Shown here piece by piece: positions 1-11,400 of a stretch of DNA of 64,000 nt. The stretch is from B10-G9 sp963712165 (GTDB lineage Bacteria; Chloroflexota; Anaerolineae; Anaerolineales; UBA11858), in NCBI GenBank assembly GCA_963712165.1, contig CAVQGY010000001.1:124001-188000 (forward strand). The letters are read 5' to 3'. Under the pieces are notes generated by a model. It saw only the letters and a list, made by a program, of their open reading frames with translations. It searched no databases and was not told the origin of the DNA. Position 1 is the first letter of the stretch, and each line of letters begins with the position of its first letter. The position numbers and the translations under genes are program-made.

Positions 1-983
1 GAGCTTCCCTGGGGGATGGCGGCTTCGGCCAGCTGAACCTGGGTGGAGAAAATAGCGCTGACTGGCAGGGGATCGATTTCCAGAAAGGATTGGTCCTCAT
101 CTTCCAGCTTGGCGAGCTGGTCAAGCTTTCCCTGGACGAGCAGGCGGTCGCCTGATTGAAGGGTGAAACCTGGAGAGGGGGCATGGATGGTTTCCGGGCC
201 GCGCAAAATGGTCACCACGTTGAGCTCCAGGGCCGCTCCCAGGCGGCTTTCCAGGAGGGTCTTTCCCTCCAGGTGGGAGGACTCAGGCAGCTGGATAAAA
301 GCCAGCCGCTGCTGCAGGTCATAATAGGCCGAGACGCCGGGATATCCTTTTTGGAGATCCTTGGCGAAATCCTTTTTGGGCAGTAAATGGCGCCCCAGGA
401 GGATCATATAGGCCGTGCCCACCAGCAGGATGGGGATCCCGAGGGGCGTGAAGTCAAACATCTGGAAAGGCGCCAGGCCAGCCTCAGCGAGGGCTTCGCT
501 GATCAGGATATTGGGCGGGGTCCCGATCAGGGTGTTAAGTCCGCCTAACAGGCTGGAAAAGGCCAGCGGCATTAACAGCCGGGAGGGAGGCCGGTCAGTC
601 CTGCGGGCGATATCCAGCACCACGGGCAGGAACAGGGATGCCACGCCAATGCTGTTCATAAAACCCGACAGGATCCCGCTGCTCAACATGATGATCAGCA
701 GCAGCCGGGCGTCGCTTTCCCCGGCCAGCCGCAGCACGAATTTGCCCAGCTTGCTGGCGATCCCGGTCCGGGCCAGGCCTCCGCTGAGGATCAATACCGC
801 CCAGACAGTGATCACGGCCGGGTTGCTGAAGCCGGACAGCGCCGTCGAGGGGGTCAGGATCCCGGAGATGGCCAGGCTGCTCAAAACCAGAAGGCCGATC
901 AGGTCGATCCTGATCCGGTTGCTGATGAAGAGCAAAACCGCACCAGCCAGAATGGAGAGCACAATGATGATTTCCTGGGTCAT
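1..983 (-). CDS. SLC13/DASS-type anion permease with TrkA-C domain (3' end outside window)
   Basis: Inner-membrane transporter of the divalent anion:Na+ symporter (SLC13/CitT/ArsB-like) superfamily. About 327 codons are visible and the reading frame runs off the left edge. The N-terminal part is a series of hydrophobic helices; the segment around LLGGLNTLIGTPPNILIS is the conserved Asn-Thr/Thr-Pro substrate-binding hairpin of this family, and GFMNSIGVASLFLPVV is the matching N-terminal repeat. A soluble part follows (LESRLGAALELNVVTILR, then LQSGDRLLVQGKLDQL), which is an RCK_C/TrkA-C regulatory domain; a second one may begin before the edge. Such fused proteins are usually annotated as sulfate or anion permeases, but the substrate cannot be read from sequence. 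ATG at 983 is preceded by a weak ribosome site, and a TATAAT -10 hexamer lies on this strand at 1042-1047. The frame is intact, unlike several neighbours. Confidence 0.85.
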   Translation of the reverse strand, partial: MTQEIIIVLSILAGAVLLFISNRIRIDLIGLLVLSSLAISGILTPSTALSGFSNPAVITVWAVLILSGGLARTGIASKLGKFVLRLAGESDARLLLIIMLSSGILSGFMNSIGVASLFLPVVLDIARRTDRPPSRLLMPLAFSSLLGGLNTLIGTPPNILISEALAEAGLAPFQMFDFTPLGIPILLVGTAYMILLGRHLLPKKDFAKDLQKGYPGVSAYYDLQQRLAFIQLPESSHLEGKTLLESRLGAALELNVVTILRGPETIHAPSPGFTLQSGDRLLVQGKLDQLAKLEDEDQSFLEIDPLPVSAIFSTQVQLAEAAIPQGS

Positions 984-1132
984 AGGTCACTCAAATCCAA
1001 ATATAAGGGGGATCCAGGATCAGAGAGGATCCCTGCCAGTCATTATAGTGTATCCCCCGGAAAATGGAGTTCATGAATATGGAAAAAAAGTACTTGAACC
1101 AACCCAACTCTAGGGAAATATCCCCATTTGTT

Positions 1133-1168
1133 AAAAAAACACTTGATATTTCTATCAAGTGTTTTTTG
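1133..1168 (-). terminator. Rho-independent terminator of the nuclease gene
   Basis: The inverted repeat ACACTTGATA/TATCAAGTGT with a TTTC loop is flanked by runs of A and T, so it could act on both strands. It sits directly after the stop codon at 1196 of the minus-strand gene and before the transporter gene. Confidence 0.8.
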
Positions 1169-1195
1169 TTTAAGCGTTGTTTCTAAGCGCAGAAA

Positions 1196-4100
1196 TTAAT
1201 GTATTTTCATGCTGTGAGGAACCAACACTATTGCGGTGCCAATAGTGATATTGCCACAATCATCTTCAACCTGATAGGTAACAGTGTAGACCCGTCCGTC
1301 CTTGTTTCTACCGGATCGTTCAGCCCGCAGCTGGAAAGTGAAGTCGTCAATGATCAGGATATCATCTTCCGTGCTGCCGGTGCCACCATAATTATCATCC
1401 TCACTGGAAGTGACTGAGATTAATGTCACCACTGGGGTGGGTTCATAATTATCCGCTGCGACCACAGTTGCGGTCACGTCCACGTACTTGTGATTGGCAG
1501 GCCACAAAGTATCATGAGAGAGGGTAATTTCCAGAGTGGGGGCAATTAGAACAGGACCCTTAGAATGCAGATGGTCGACCACAACTGTGAATATACCGTG
1601 GTTTGAATTGTCCATGAAAGTCTGGGCTAAAGTTGGACGATTCTTGGTATCGATGAAACGACTGTCCACAGAGGAATCCAGAATTGCGTAGTCACCTACT
1701 AGTGAGACACTGGCTGGTTTGTAGATCAAGGCAACCTTGATCGCGTCAGTTCACCAATAGATATCCCGTATCAACGTAAGCGTAGGTTCCAGCACCAGCT
1801 GCTGCGTTAAGGCCATTAACCAGATCCTCAACAGCTTCATATTCATTATTTTCTATTTCGATCAAACCGACCACATCTGCGTCCAGGGCGTCTATGGCAG
1901 CTATGATCTTATCTCGCTGTCGGGTAAATTCTTCAGGAGTATCTGCACCGCGGCACTCCAGGTTGCCCAACGGGCCACAGATGTCATTTACGCCATCGTC
2001 CAGGGTAGTGAAGTAATTCAGGACGTTAAAGCTGGCAATTTTCAGGCTTCCACCCACATCATCTGGTGCCGCAGTGCGAGGATTCAGGGAAGTGAATACA
2101 GGATTGCTTGTTTGCTGGATTTTGTATTTGCCAAAGTTGTAATCAACGATACCTGTAACATTTTCGAGTTGATCTCCTCCCCGGAAAAGATTGGATAGAT
2201 CAAATGTTAATCCGTTGGGATGAAGGGCCGGATCAGGATTCTCCGATCCCCTGCCATCATCGATTGTTATCCGGCTGAGCAGATTTTCTGCAAGAAGCTG
2301 GGCAGCTTCAGGCGACCCTGGATCAAAGATTGCAGTCGGCTGGAACTGACGGTCGAGAGACACCACGATTTCACCATACCGACCAAATTCATAATATTCG
2401 GAAATGACCAATGGCTGCGGGAAGGTGACCAGCATACCCTCATAGGCTTCAAGATCAGAAATAGCCACAAGTGGTAACGAGATTACAGTTGGCGTTACAG
2501 AATTTCCACTGGAACAGATTTCCAGATGACTCACGCCGGTGATTTCTGTCAGATTATAATATTCGTCCACATAGCCAGTAACCCGGACATGATCACCCGG
2601 GTTAACATCGAGTGAGGTGCTGTAGACAAAGATCCCTTCCGATGTTGCTGGATCCGTATCAATATTTGCGTCAGGCTCTTGGATATAAAAACCAGATTTA
2701 CCATCTTGGAAGTCCCCGGTAACGATGCCCTCCACATCAACTTTGATTCCATCATAAGGGCTGTCGAAACCAGGCCCTTGGATATCATGAATGGGAGCTG
2801 TGGTAGGCAGACCACATTCAATTCCACAGGTATTCACTGCACCGGGTGTCGGATCGAATTGGGCAAAAGTATAGGTGTTATTAGGTCCTCCCGACCCGTT
2901 TGGACAGCGCTGGTTAGAGTGAGCGTATCCCTTGCCTTCGCCATTCTCATTTACCTGCTGCTGAGTGGGATTAAGCAATGATAATAGTCCGGTGTCATCC
3001 GAATCGCTCGTGTCATACACTAAGGCATCAAGTAAACCATCATGGGTCACTCCAGTTCCATTTGGAAAATCTGCTTCATCCCCATAATACAAGGCTGCTG
3101 CATCCGCTCCATTTTGGATCAGGTTTGAATCTGGTGAGACATCCAGGTCGCAATTTGGAACATTGGCAGCATCGCCACAGAGAACAAAGTAGCCCCCAGA
3201 ATCAGTTGAATGTCCATCCAGGTCAAACGCCTCGTATGAGGCATCACCATTGCCGTTATAAAGAACCAGCACCAGATCGGTCAGGTCTGTGTTTCCTGCT
3301 CCGCCGTCGAATAGCTCGATAAACTCTGCGCTATCCGTACCAGACTGATCAGCATCCAGTTCATTGATGATGACATCTGGTGTGATGACACAGATATTCT
3401 TCGCACCCGGGGTTGGCTTGTACTGATCATAGGTGTCCGTGTTAAGAGGACCGCCAGATCCATTAGGACAGCGCTGGTTGGAATGCCCAGTACCGTCACC
3501 GCCGCCTTGTTCATTGATTTGTGGTTGACCAGGGTTTAGCAAGGCCAATAGACCCGGATCATCAGAATCACTGGTGTCATACACAATTGCATCTACAAGG
3601 CTGGCTGTTGTTACACCTGTGCCGTTCGGAAAATCAGCTGCATCACCCACGTAAAGGGCTGCTGCATCGGCGCCATTCTGGATCAGGTTTGTATCTGGTG
3701 AGACATCCAGGTCACAATTTGGAACTTTGGCAGCATCGCCACAGAGAACAAAGTAGCCCCTAGGATCTGTTGAATAACCATCCAGATCAAATGCCTGGTA
3801 TGAGGCATCACCACTACCGTTATAAAGGACCAGCACCAAGCCGCTTAGGTCTGTATTGCCCACACCATAGTCATAAAGTTCAACAAACTCTTTGCTGTCA
3901 GTGCTAACTTGATCAGCATCCAGTTCGTTGATGATGATATCTGTATTTACAACCAGGACATCTTCAGTGGTGAAGTTAAAAACATAATCTGCAACCATAT
4001 TGTCTGGTGGATCCTCAGTGTCCTGATCCGTAATTTGGGCTGCATAGACGGTTACTGTACAGGATTCTAGATTGGCAAAATCAGTATCTGGATTGAGGGT

Positions 4101-4881
4101 AAATGTGGTGGGTCCGCCGCTGATCGATGCAGTATGTGATCCGGTTGAACCACATGTGATGGAAAACCAGGGATCGGTGGTATCAACTGCCTCACTAAAA
4201 GTGATCTCGATGTTTGCATCAATTGCGACATCTACTGAACCATTCGCAGGTGATGTGGAGCTTACTGCTGGGGCCGTATCCTCGACGATCACTCCGCAAT
4301 TTGCAGAATGAGCACCAAATCCATCAAAGGTATTTATCTCATAACCATCCCATTCAAGAGCTGGATCAAATTCATCTGAGCTATCTGTATCCCCAGAGCA
4401 AATGGATTCTTTCCTGCGCAGCGTATGATCTTGGGTTGACTCCATCCCACTTCCCCAGGCTGACCCTGGATCAACTCCTACCTGCCCAATAACATCGATG
4501 ACTATTCCATTATTCTTTAAGACAACAGCGTCATCACCATTCCAATTGATTACAGAGCTGTTGATCAAATCCGCAGCAGCCTTTAAGCTTAGCATCAGCG
4601 CTATGGTGGGCGATGACAAATACATCCCCGCTGGCAACTGTGCCGGACAGCGACAATGTCTGAGAAGGGGTTGGAGATCCATTTGAATATAATTCCATTG
4701 TGTACAGCGATAAATCAACTGGACCTCCGGTACCATTGTAAATTTCAATGGCTTTGTTAAAACTCGATCCTTCAATGTACTCAGAAAAAAATAACTCTGG
4801 TGCATCAGCACTTGCAGAAAATTGTGCTGGGATCAGAGTTAAGATCAGGATAAAGGCTGCCAAGCGATTCACTCTTTTCAT
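1196..4881 (-). pseudogene. Broken extracellular ExeM/NucH-like nuclease with lamin-tail domains
   Basis: Two frames must be joined twice to read one secreted protein of about 1227 residues. It starts with a signal peptide (MKRVNRLAAFILILTLIPA) and a first lamin-tail domain (FSEYIEGSSFNKAIEIYNG). Next come a bacterial Ig-like domain (TSPANGSVDVAIDANIEITF), two nearly identical lamin-tail domains, an OB-like segment (DVEGIVTGDFQDGKSGFYIQ), and the start of an endonuclease/exonuclease/phosphatase domain (LKIASFNVLNYF, ADVVGLIEIEN). One extra base near 4580-4584 and one near 1750-1751 break the frame. After FTVVVDHLHSKG, near 1556, the chain jumps straight to a C-terminal Ig/HYR-like domain. The rest of the nuclease core, which should carry the later catalytic Asp and His residues, is missing. 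Even with the frame repaired, no complete active site is encoded. Intact relatives degrade extracellular DNA. ATG at 4881 follows a good ribosome site (GAGGAGAG). Confidence 0.85.
2840..3954 (-). repeat. Tandem 564-bp lamin-tail-domain duplication
   Basis: Two adjacent copies with a period of 564 bp (188 codons), about 2840-3390 and 3404-3954, lie inside the nuclease gene. Matching anchors such as GGACAGCGCTGGTT (2902 and 3466) and CATCCAGGTC (3140 and 3704) keep the same offset. Long stretches match almost base for base, so the duplication is recent or is kept alike by gene conversion. Confidence 0.85.
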
Positions 4882-5264
4882 GATAAGTCTCTCCTCGTAA
4901 CATGGATGATGGCTTATGGATGACCTATCCCCCTTCTAGATAAGAGTCTAAATCCAACCTAACAAAAATGCAAGGTCAAAGGTGGGCGACTTAGATTTCC
5001 AGCGATGCAAATAGGGAAAAAGCACTGACTTCTGATCCATAAATACCAATAGTTTTCGCGACTATTTTTGGCAATCAGGTTATTCAGAACTTTTATTCCT
5101 CACAGGAAATTCATTTCTATCAATTGATGCGAGTGATACGAAAGAGTATGCGGCAGTGAAGAAACTATATCGCTGAAGGGAGCCGTTAGAAGGAATATAT
5201 TACAACAAGGCCTGGTTGGTCTAGATCGGCATAAGCGGAGATTGGATTGGAGTCTGTCAGCGAG
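4882..5264. other. Intergenic stretch, no gene seen
   Basis: About 380 bases between the start of the nuclease gene and the end of the cyclase-like gene. It should hold the nuclease promoter on the minus strand. No convincing reading frame, RNA gene or strong terminator is visible. Confidence 0.5.
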
Positions 5265-6286
5265 TCAGTCAACTGTCAATCTTGATCCCAGGGCCCGGTA
5301 GGCGCGGATGGTGACCCATTTATTGGGTTTCTTCTTTTCGCCATAATCATCCCAGGTCTTTCCCTGGTAGCCATATTCCAGCAGCCACTTTCCATCCGGG
5401 GTTCTTTTGTCCAGGATCAGCTCCAGGGCATTGACCAGCCGGGGATCATCCCTCAAGCCCAGGTTGGCCAGGGCCTGGCAGATCTGCAGGATGTCGGAGA
5501 CATAAAAGACCGGGAAGCCGAATTTCCACCAGTTGCCGCTGGGTTTATCGTTCCAGCCAGCCGGGTAATCTGCCGTGGCCGGATCGACGCTGAACAGGAA
5601 ATCCAGGCCGCGCTGGATGGCCTTTTCGATCAAGGGCTGTTCTGCGGGAATCCTCCAGGAGGCTGAAGGCCAGCATCACCTTCACCGCGCCCCAGGCGCA
5701 GGATTCTTTGTTGTTGGCGCCGCACTGGAAATCAGGGCCGATCTTGCCGGAATAATACCTGAGAGGGGCTTTGCTCTCCGACATGGGGGCCACGCCTTCA
5801 CCAGTGGTGGACCTGGCCATCCACTCAAAAGCCAGGTCCAGCCGGGGATCCTCATATTCCAGGAGAGTCAAGGCGGCCAGCATATTGCCCTGCAGGCAGT
5901 CCACCGTCCCGCTGGGCGCACCCTTGCTGGAGATCTGGCCGCCCTCGTTGAGGGCAAAATCCAGGTAGCGCTGGCAGGCTTGACCGATCCTCTGGTCCAT
6001 CTGGACCGTCGCGCCCAGCTGGGAAAGGGAGATGATCGACCAGACCGAAGCCCGGTATTTGGGCAGGTAGCCCGGGCCGTCATTCTCCCAGTATCCATCG
6101 GGAAACATGGCACCCAGGATGGTTTTAATGGGACCTGATCGCAGGGCCTGCCTGGCCGGCAGCTGGCAGATCCGCGGGAGGGCTGTCGGTTAGTACTTTC
6201 AGGGCCAGGTACCTGGGGCCTGGCTCTACCGGATCCAGGAGCCAGTCCTGGACCTCCTGGGGTATGGCTGGGCTGGAGTTTTCCAT
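5265..6286 (-). pseudogene. Prenyltransferase/squalene-oxidase-repeat-like protein, frameshifted
   Basis: Three frames join into one protein of about 339 residues once two extra bases are removed. One is near 6150 (GCCGGCCAGG context), the other near 5647-5650 (CCC run in GATTCCCGCAG). The reconstructed chain starts MENSSPAIPQEVQDWLL and contains alpha/alpha-barrel style repeats: DGYWENDGPGYLPKYRASVW, GTVDCLQGNMLAALTLLEY, CAWGAVKVMLAFSLL, YPAGWNDKPSGNWWKFGFPV and TPDGKWLLEYGYQGKTWDDY. These resemble the terpenoid cyclase/protein prenyltransferase fold, in a short single-domain soluble form common as a conserved hypothetical protein in Chloroflexota. No DxDD cyclase motif is seen, so no reaction is assigned. 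ATG at 6286 has GAGAGG six bases upstream and is preferred to a GTG at 6316. It lies downstream of the HAD gene on the same strand. Confidence 0.75.
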
Positions 6287-6347
6287 GATAGACCTCTCAG
6301 GATCATTGAACGGCACTTGGGAGGGAGGGGTTGGTTCTCCCTTTATT

Positions 6348-6998
6348 CTAATCGGGATCGGGCCGGGGGGCGAGGAAGTCTTTCAGGTCCAGCAGGGAAT
6401 CCACCACGGGGTAGTTGGTGTTTTCCAGGCGGGGCCGGCTGTGATGACCGTTGGGGATCAGGAGGCAGTTCACCCCCAGCTCAGCGGCGATGGTACTGTC
6501 ATGAGTGGTATCTCCCACCAGCAGGATCCGCGAGGGAGGGATGGGGCAGGAGCTCATGAATTCCCGGGCCAGTTCCAGTTTGCCGGCAGCGTGGTGGTTG
6601 TCGAGCCCCCGGACCGAGCTGAAGTATTCCCCGATCTGGTATTCCTGGACGGCTTTGAGCAGGTAGCTCTCCCGGCTGGCGGAAAGGATGGATTGGCTGA
6701 GGCCCAGGCTGGCCGTGTAGGCCAGCATCTCCCGGGCGCCAGCCATCAGGGGGCAGTCTGAGCGGCCTTTTTCGTAGGCCTGGATGAACTCATCGCTGAT
6801 GGCCTCAAAGGGCTCCTGGCTGAAATCAAAGCCGATCTTCTCGTAGTAGTCCTTTACGGGAAAGTCAAAGACATGGGTGTAGCTTTTGCGGGACAGCGCG
6901 CCCAGCTTTCTGGCGGCCAGCATGCCGTTGATGATCTCCAGGCACAGGTCCAGGTCGTCCAAAAGGGTGCCGTTCCAGTCCCAGATGATATGCTGGAT
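6348..6998 (-). CDS. HAD-superfamily hydrolase, phosphoglycolate-phosphatase-like
   Basis: Soluble HAD phosphatase of roughly 215 residues. All core motifs are present. Motif I is WDWNGTLLDD, with the Asp nucleophile at about 6980-6978. Motif II is the Ser of SILSAS, the motif III Lys lies in GKLELAREF, and motif IV is LLVGDTTHD. A helical cap (LEIINGMLAARKLGALS) separates motifs I and II. This matches small-molecule phosphatases such as phosphoglycolate phosphatase; the substrate is unknown. The start is uncertain: motif I lies upstream of the nearest TTG (6962), so the gene must begin near 6998, but no ATG or GTG is in frame there. The same strand is open upstream into the CPBP gene with no stop, so a missed base around the start codon is likely. 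The given end coordinate is an estimate. Confidence 0.75.
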   Translation of the reverse strand: MQHIIWDWNGTLLDDLDLCLEIINGMLAARKLGALSRKSYTHVFDFPVKDYYEKIGFDFSQEPFEAISDEFIQAYEKGRSDCPLMAGAREMLAYTASLGLSQSILSASRESYLLKAVQEYQIGEYFSSVRGLDNHHAAGKLELAREFMSSCPIPPSRILLVGDTTHDSTIAAELGVNCLLIPNGHHSRPRLENTNYPVVDSLLDLKDFLAPRPDPD

Positions 6999-7009
6999 GC
7001 CCTGGGCCC

Positions 7010-8071
7010 GGTCCAGGCCGCTGGCTGGCAGTGGCGGATCCGCTGTGGCCTTTTTGCAGGGCCGGGGTGTAGCGGCTGAGGCCCAGGTCGATCCCCTTTT
7101 CGCGGCCTTTCCAGAGCCAGATCAGCCCGATGCCCAGCAGAGAGGACAGAGTGCCGATCAAGCCGCCTTCGGGTCCAAAGGCGCCCCCGGTCCACAGCTC
7201 GGGGCCGCGCTGCAGGATAGTGATCAGCGAGCCTGCCAGGCCCAGGTTGCCGCTGACCGGGAAGCCCAGGACCGGCCCCTGGAGGAAGTTCCAGCTGATA
7301 TGCAGGCCGATCGAAAAGGCCAGCTGGCCGGTGAGCAGGTAGCCGGCCGCCAGCAGGAAACCGGCCAGGCAGATATTGAGGACCGCCAGGAGGTGGCATT
7401 GGGGTTGGCGGCGTGCAGCAGGCCAAAGACGATCGAGGACAGGGTGGTGGCCAGGAGGATCGCCGTCCGGGGTTGGAAGGAGTTTTCCGGAGAGGCCCTC
7501 TGAGAGGTTCTTGATCAGGTAGCCGCGGTTGAAAAGCTCCTCGTAGACCCCGACCGCGATGTAGAAGAGTGCCGAGATCAGAAGCTGCCCGGGAGGGGTG
7601 TTTCCCCGGGGCTTGGCAGAAAGAAGCCTTCGATCTCGATCCAGCCCAGGGCGTATTCCAGCGAGAAGACCAGGGCCATTAACACGGCGCCCAGGCCCAG
7701 GCCCAGGCCCAGGTCCGCCCACCAGCGGCGGGAGAAGTGGAGCCCCAGGCTTTTCAGGGGCCGCCGGTCCAGGAACCGGGCGGCGAGAGCAAGACGCTGC
7801 CCGCTATGGCCAGGCCCGAGGCGAGGGCCATGGCCAGTTCCAGGGGGGCTGAGCCCCCGCCGGGTTTGAGGGAGAGGCCGGGAGGAGAGAACAAGGCCAG
7901 CAGGGCGGCGGCTCCCGTGGCCAGCAGGATCAGCAGGATGCCCGCCAGGAGCAGCTGGAGGATCAGGCGCCAGCCGGCCCGGAGGCGGTTTTCAGCGGGA
8001 TTCCAGAAGGTGTTTATAATGATTTTCAAGAGGTGCTCCTGGTGGAAAAAGTTATTGAGATATCTTTTCAA
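7010..8071 (-). pseudogene. CPBP-family intramembrane glutamic endopeptidase, multiply frameshifted
   Basis: Pieces in different frames give a CPBP (Rce1/CAAX-like) membrane protease. They begin at a TTG at 8071 (AGGAAA upstream) with NPAENRLRAGWRLILQLLL. Next are LAARFLDRRPLKSLGL and the (Leu-Gly)n helix; then ALFYIAVGVYEELFNRGYLI, carrying the catalytic EExxxR-type motif; then SSIVFGLLHAANPNAT, the second (His) motif; and finally FSIGLHISWNFLQGPVLGFP, the third motif with His and Asn. At least four indels are needed (near 7785, 7595, 7455 and 7400), about half of them extra and half missing bases. The motif order and all active-site residues survive, which argues for sequence errors rather than decay. 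Members act in prenyl-protein processing or bacteriocin immunity; the role here is unknown. The 3' end is not defined, and no stop separates it from the HAD gene. Confidence 0.75.
7689..7712. repeat. GCCCAG hexanucleotide repeat, four copies
   Basis: Four perfect copies of GCCCAG lie inside the CPBP gene; on the minus strand they encode alternating Leu and Gly in a membrane helix. Such a tract is prone to slippage. Confidence 0.8.
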
Positions 8072-8402
8072 GATGATTTTTCCTGAAAAATTTTTTTAGA
8101 TCATTTATCCAATTTTAACATGGCTATGTTGGATAACTGATCTTCTTTCGTTATAGTTGTGAGCTATTTTTTCTTGAATGTTTTTTTCGATTTACATTCC
8201 CGTTAATACTATCTCTATTAAACTTCCGTGAAATCATTGTAATTTTGTATATTACATGTATTAGTGTCATTTCAGGAATTGAAAGAACTATATCGGAAAT
8301 TTAATCTACAAATCTACGAATAATTTCAAGTTATATGAAATGGTCAATTAACAGGGTAAGGATTCAAGTCTGAAAGTAGAGTGATTAGCGTAAGGAATAG
8401 TA
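8072..8402. other. A+T-rich intergenic stretch, no gene seen
   Basis: About 330 A+T-rich bases between the end of the regulator gene and the start of the CPBP gene, both on the minus strand. No reading frame of note. It marks a sharp composition change from the G+C-rich segment on its left. Confidence 0.5.
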
Positions 8403-11400
8403 TCATTTAGAAGACAGATCTTTGTATATTTTAATCGTCATATTTGATGGCCTTATTCCTAGAATATTTTCAAAATTCTCTTTGCACATATTAAAGGTTC
8501 TATGAATTTCAGTCATGTTATTTAAACCTGAATATGCCTCCATGCATATTTGATAGGCTTTTTCCTGACAGGGCTCGATTTTAACGATATCAAAGCAGAT
8601 GTCTCGACTTGCAGAATAATTTTCAATACTCAAAAAATAGGAAGCAATCTCGAGTTGAGCTTTTTCATAATCGAGATAATACTTCCTTCGTAAGGGTTCT
8701 GCCCAGGTTCCATCTAACTGAGGCCCGTAAGGGTGTTGATAAATCTGAACTGCGCGTTGGAGTTGCGAAATTTTAGAACACTCGTCAACCTGATTATTGG
8801 CTAGCTTGATATATTCTTGAAAATCTTCTACATCGTATTTATAATCGCAATCCCGGTTGAATGAGTAGGTGCGAGTTTCCTGATGGAATTGGATGGTTTC
8901 TTTCCCTAAGGCCCGTCTCATCCTGTACATAGCATTTTTGAATTGGCAACTAAGTTGAGTAGGGGAACTATATGGCCAAAAAGTGATCCCAACTTGCTCT
9001 TTGGTTAATCCATATGGATGGGATATAAGGTAAAAAAAGATTTCTCTCACAGTTTTTTGGTGAATCCATTCTGTTGCCGCGATAGGCTTTCCAGCTAGAT
9101 GTACATTAATCTCTCCAAATGCTGTGATTGTTATTTGTCCTGATCTAGGGTCCTCTAAAACTTGAGGGAATAATTCTGATCTAACTTCAGGTAGATGCAT
9201 CACTAACCGGTTAATTTCCTTCATGCACTTCTGAAGAAATGGAAGTTCTTGAACATCGGAAAAGATCTGATTGACGTTATCTAAGTGTCGAATCAATTCC
9301 GGCGCAAGGGGGTGCACACTTTCTAATTGAGCAAGATTTCCATTCAGCTTTTCTAGATATTCTTTCAGAACCGCTATGTTTCCTTGCTTTTTAGCTATTA
9401 AACTCAATCCCAGATGAGATTTAGTTAGGTCGTACAAACGGTTTATTGATATGAAGATATCCTGCGCCTGATAAAATTCTTTATGCGAGAGATTTAGCTT
9501 GTTCTGAGCTAAGTGAATGAAACCCAGTTCCATGTACCATAAACCGCGTTCATAATTAGAGTTACTTCGGTTAATAGGATCCTTAAGTTCAGAGAGAATC
9601 CTTTCTGCTTGGGTGTGTTTGCCTGAGCAGCGATAGCAGGTAGCGATTGATAATGATAAATATATTGACAGAAATGAATCGTGTATCTCTTCAGATAATA
9701 TCAGTGCCTCTTCATAAAAGCTCGTGGCTATCTCGAATAAATTCAAGGAGAGAGAAAGATCCCCTCGAGTAGCTTTATTAAATGCTTGCATCCTTTTGCT
9801 TGATACGATCTGTGCATATTTTTCTCCCTGATTTAACCAATCGTCTGCTGCAATATAATTTCCGGTAAGGGTAGATAAGTAGCCTAAGTTATTCATCAAT
9901 ATTGATAATTGAATGTTATTTCCGTGTATTGACCAGTGAGGGATTGAATCTAAAAAATGAGTTTCTGCCTTATTGAAATGCCCCATATTCATCAGAACAA
10001 GGCCAATGTCCATATGAACTTGTGCGATATTATTAGGCTTATGCAAATTTTTATATTCTGTGAACGATTTATTAAGATACTCTAAGGCCTTAGAATTTTG
10101 TCCTAGTCTTCCGTAGCCTAAGCCAATCTCTCTATAAGCTTCTGCTTTTATTTGGGCGAAATTGGTTTCATCATTAAGATTTTCTATGACCTTCAAGCTA
10201 ATATTAATTCCTTCCCTATATTTTCCTAGAATTCTGTTTGCAGTTGAGCGCCACACATTCGTTTGCAAAAAAAGCTCATGGTTTGATGAAACTTGGTCAA
10301 GGGCGATAGCCTTATCCAGCTTTATGAGCCCGTCTGTTGGCTTCCCAATTTCAATTAAAGCAAAACCATTTAACGAATAGAGAATTGGATATGAGAGATA
10401 GCCATCATCTGGTAATATTTGTAACCAATCTGACAGGAGTGAAATGCGACCAGCATGGAATAATTCGCTGAAACTAGAATCAATCACCTGTGCCATTTTT
10501 TGCGGATTGCCCAGCTGGCGAGCTGCGTAAAATGCTTGTTCCCAGTTCTGATAATCCAAATGAAGGCTGACTAAGCGTGATAGGAGTCGCTGTTTTTCGC
10601 CAGGAATTTGGTTATCTAATTCCATTTCAAGGTATTCCCTGAACAAATGGTGGTATCGGACCCATGTACAAGTATCTTCTATTTGCTCGACGAACAAATT
10701 TTGATTTGTAAGTGCTTCTAAAAAGTCATTTGCACTAATATTTTCTGGTTCACCCAATAAATCCTCGATCATGGCTTCATTGAATTCATCAAATAGTGAT
10801 GTTCGCAGCATCAGGTGTCTTATTGGAGTCTGTTGACTTTGAAAGATCTGATCAGCGAAGTAACTATTGAGATCTGCGGCTGAAACCTTGGCGGCTTTAA
10901 TCTGATCAGGAAATAATCTTTGGTCAATGTCATTGTTAAATAATAGGCCGGTTATCCAACCTCCAGTACTATTGATTAAATATTCGGATTCATCATCAGA
11001 GAGAGGCAAATTATGGTTCTGTCGGAAATACTCCTGAAGCTCTTTTGGTTGGAAGGCTAGGTCCTCTTGATCGATTCCTTTCACCAACTTACGCCCGATT
11101 AATAAAGGCAAATCCGGTATACTATACTTTTTTCTAGAAGAAATCACTAAATGGACATTTTCATCCATCTGGAGGCCAAATTGACTGATAAAACTTATGA
11201 TTTGCATATGATCCTCTAATAAATGAAAATCATCTAAGAAGATCACAAAGTTCTCTGATATTGAATAGTAAATATCATTGATCAGCGTATTTATAAATTG
11301 ATCAGGAGGATTTAATGGATCTGCAAGATTCCCAAGAAGATTTAGTGATGGTTTACCGAAATCCTGAAATTCCAACTTTATTGAATGAAGTAAATGGGCT

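Noticed and set aside
595..990. 131-codon minus-strand frame over the SLC13 gene
   Set aside because: It is another frame of the transporter gene; the true frame starts at 983 and gives a clear membrane protein.
415..1113. 232-codon plus-strand frame opposite the transporter
   Set aside because: Antisense to a recognised gene and without family features or ribosome site.
2840..3954. CRISPR-like or transposon repeat
   Set aside because: The repeat is an in-frame protein-domain duplication with a 564-bp period, with no spacers or inverted ends.
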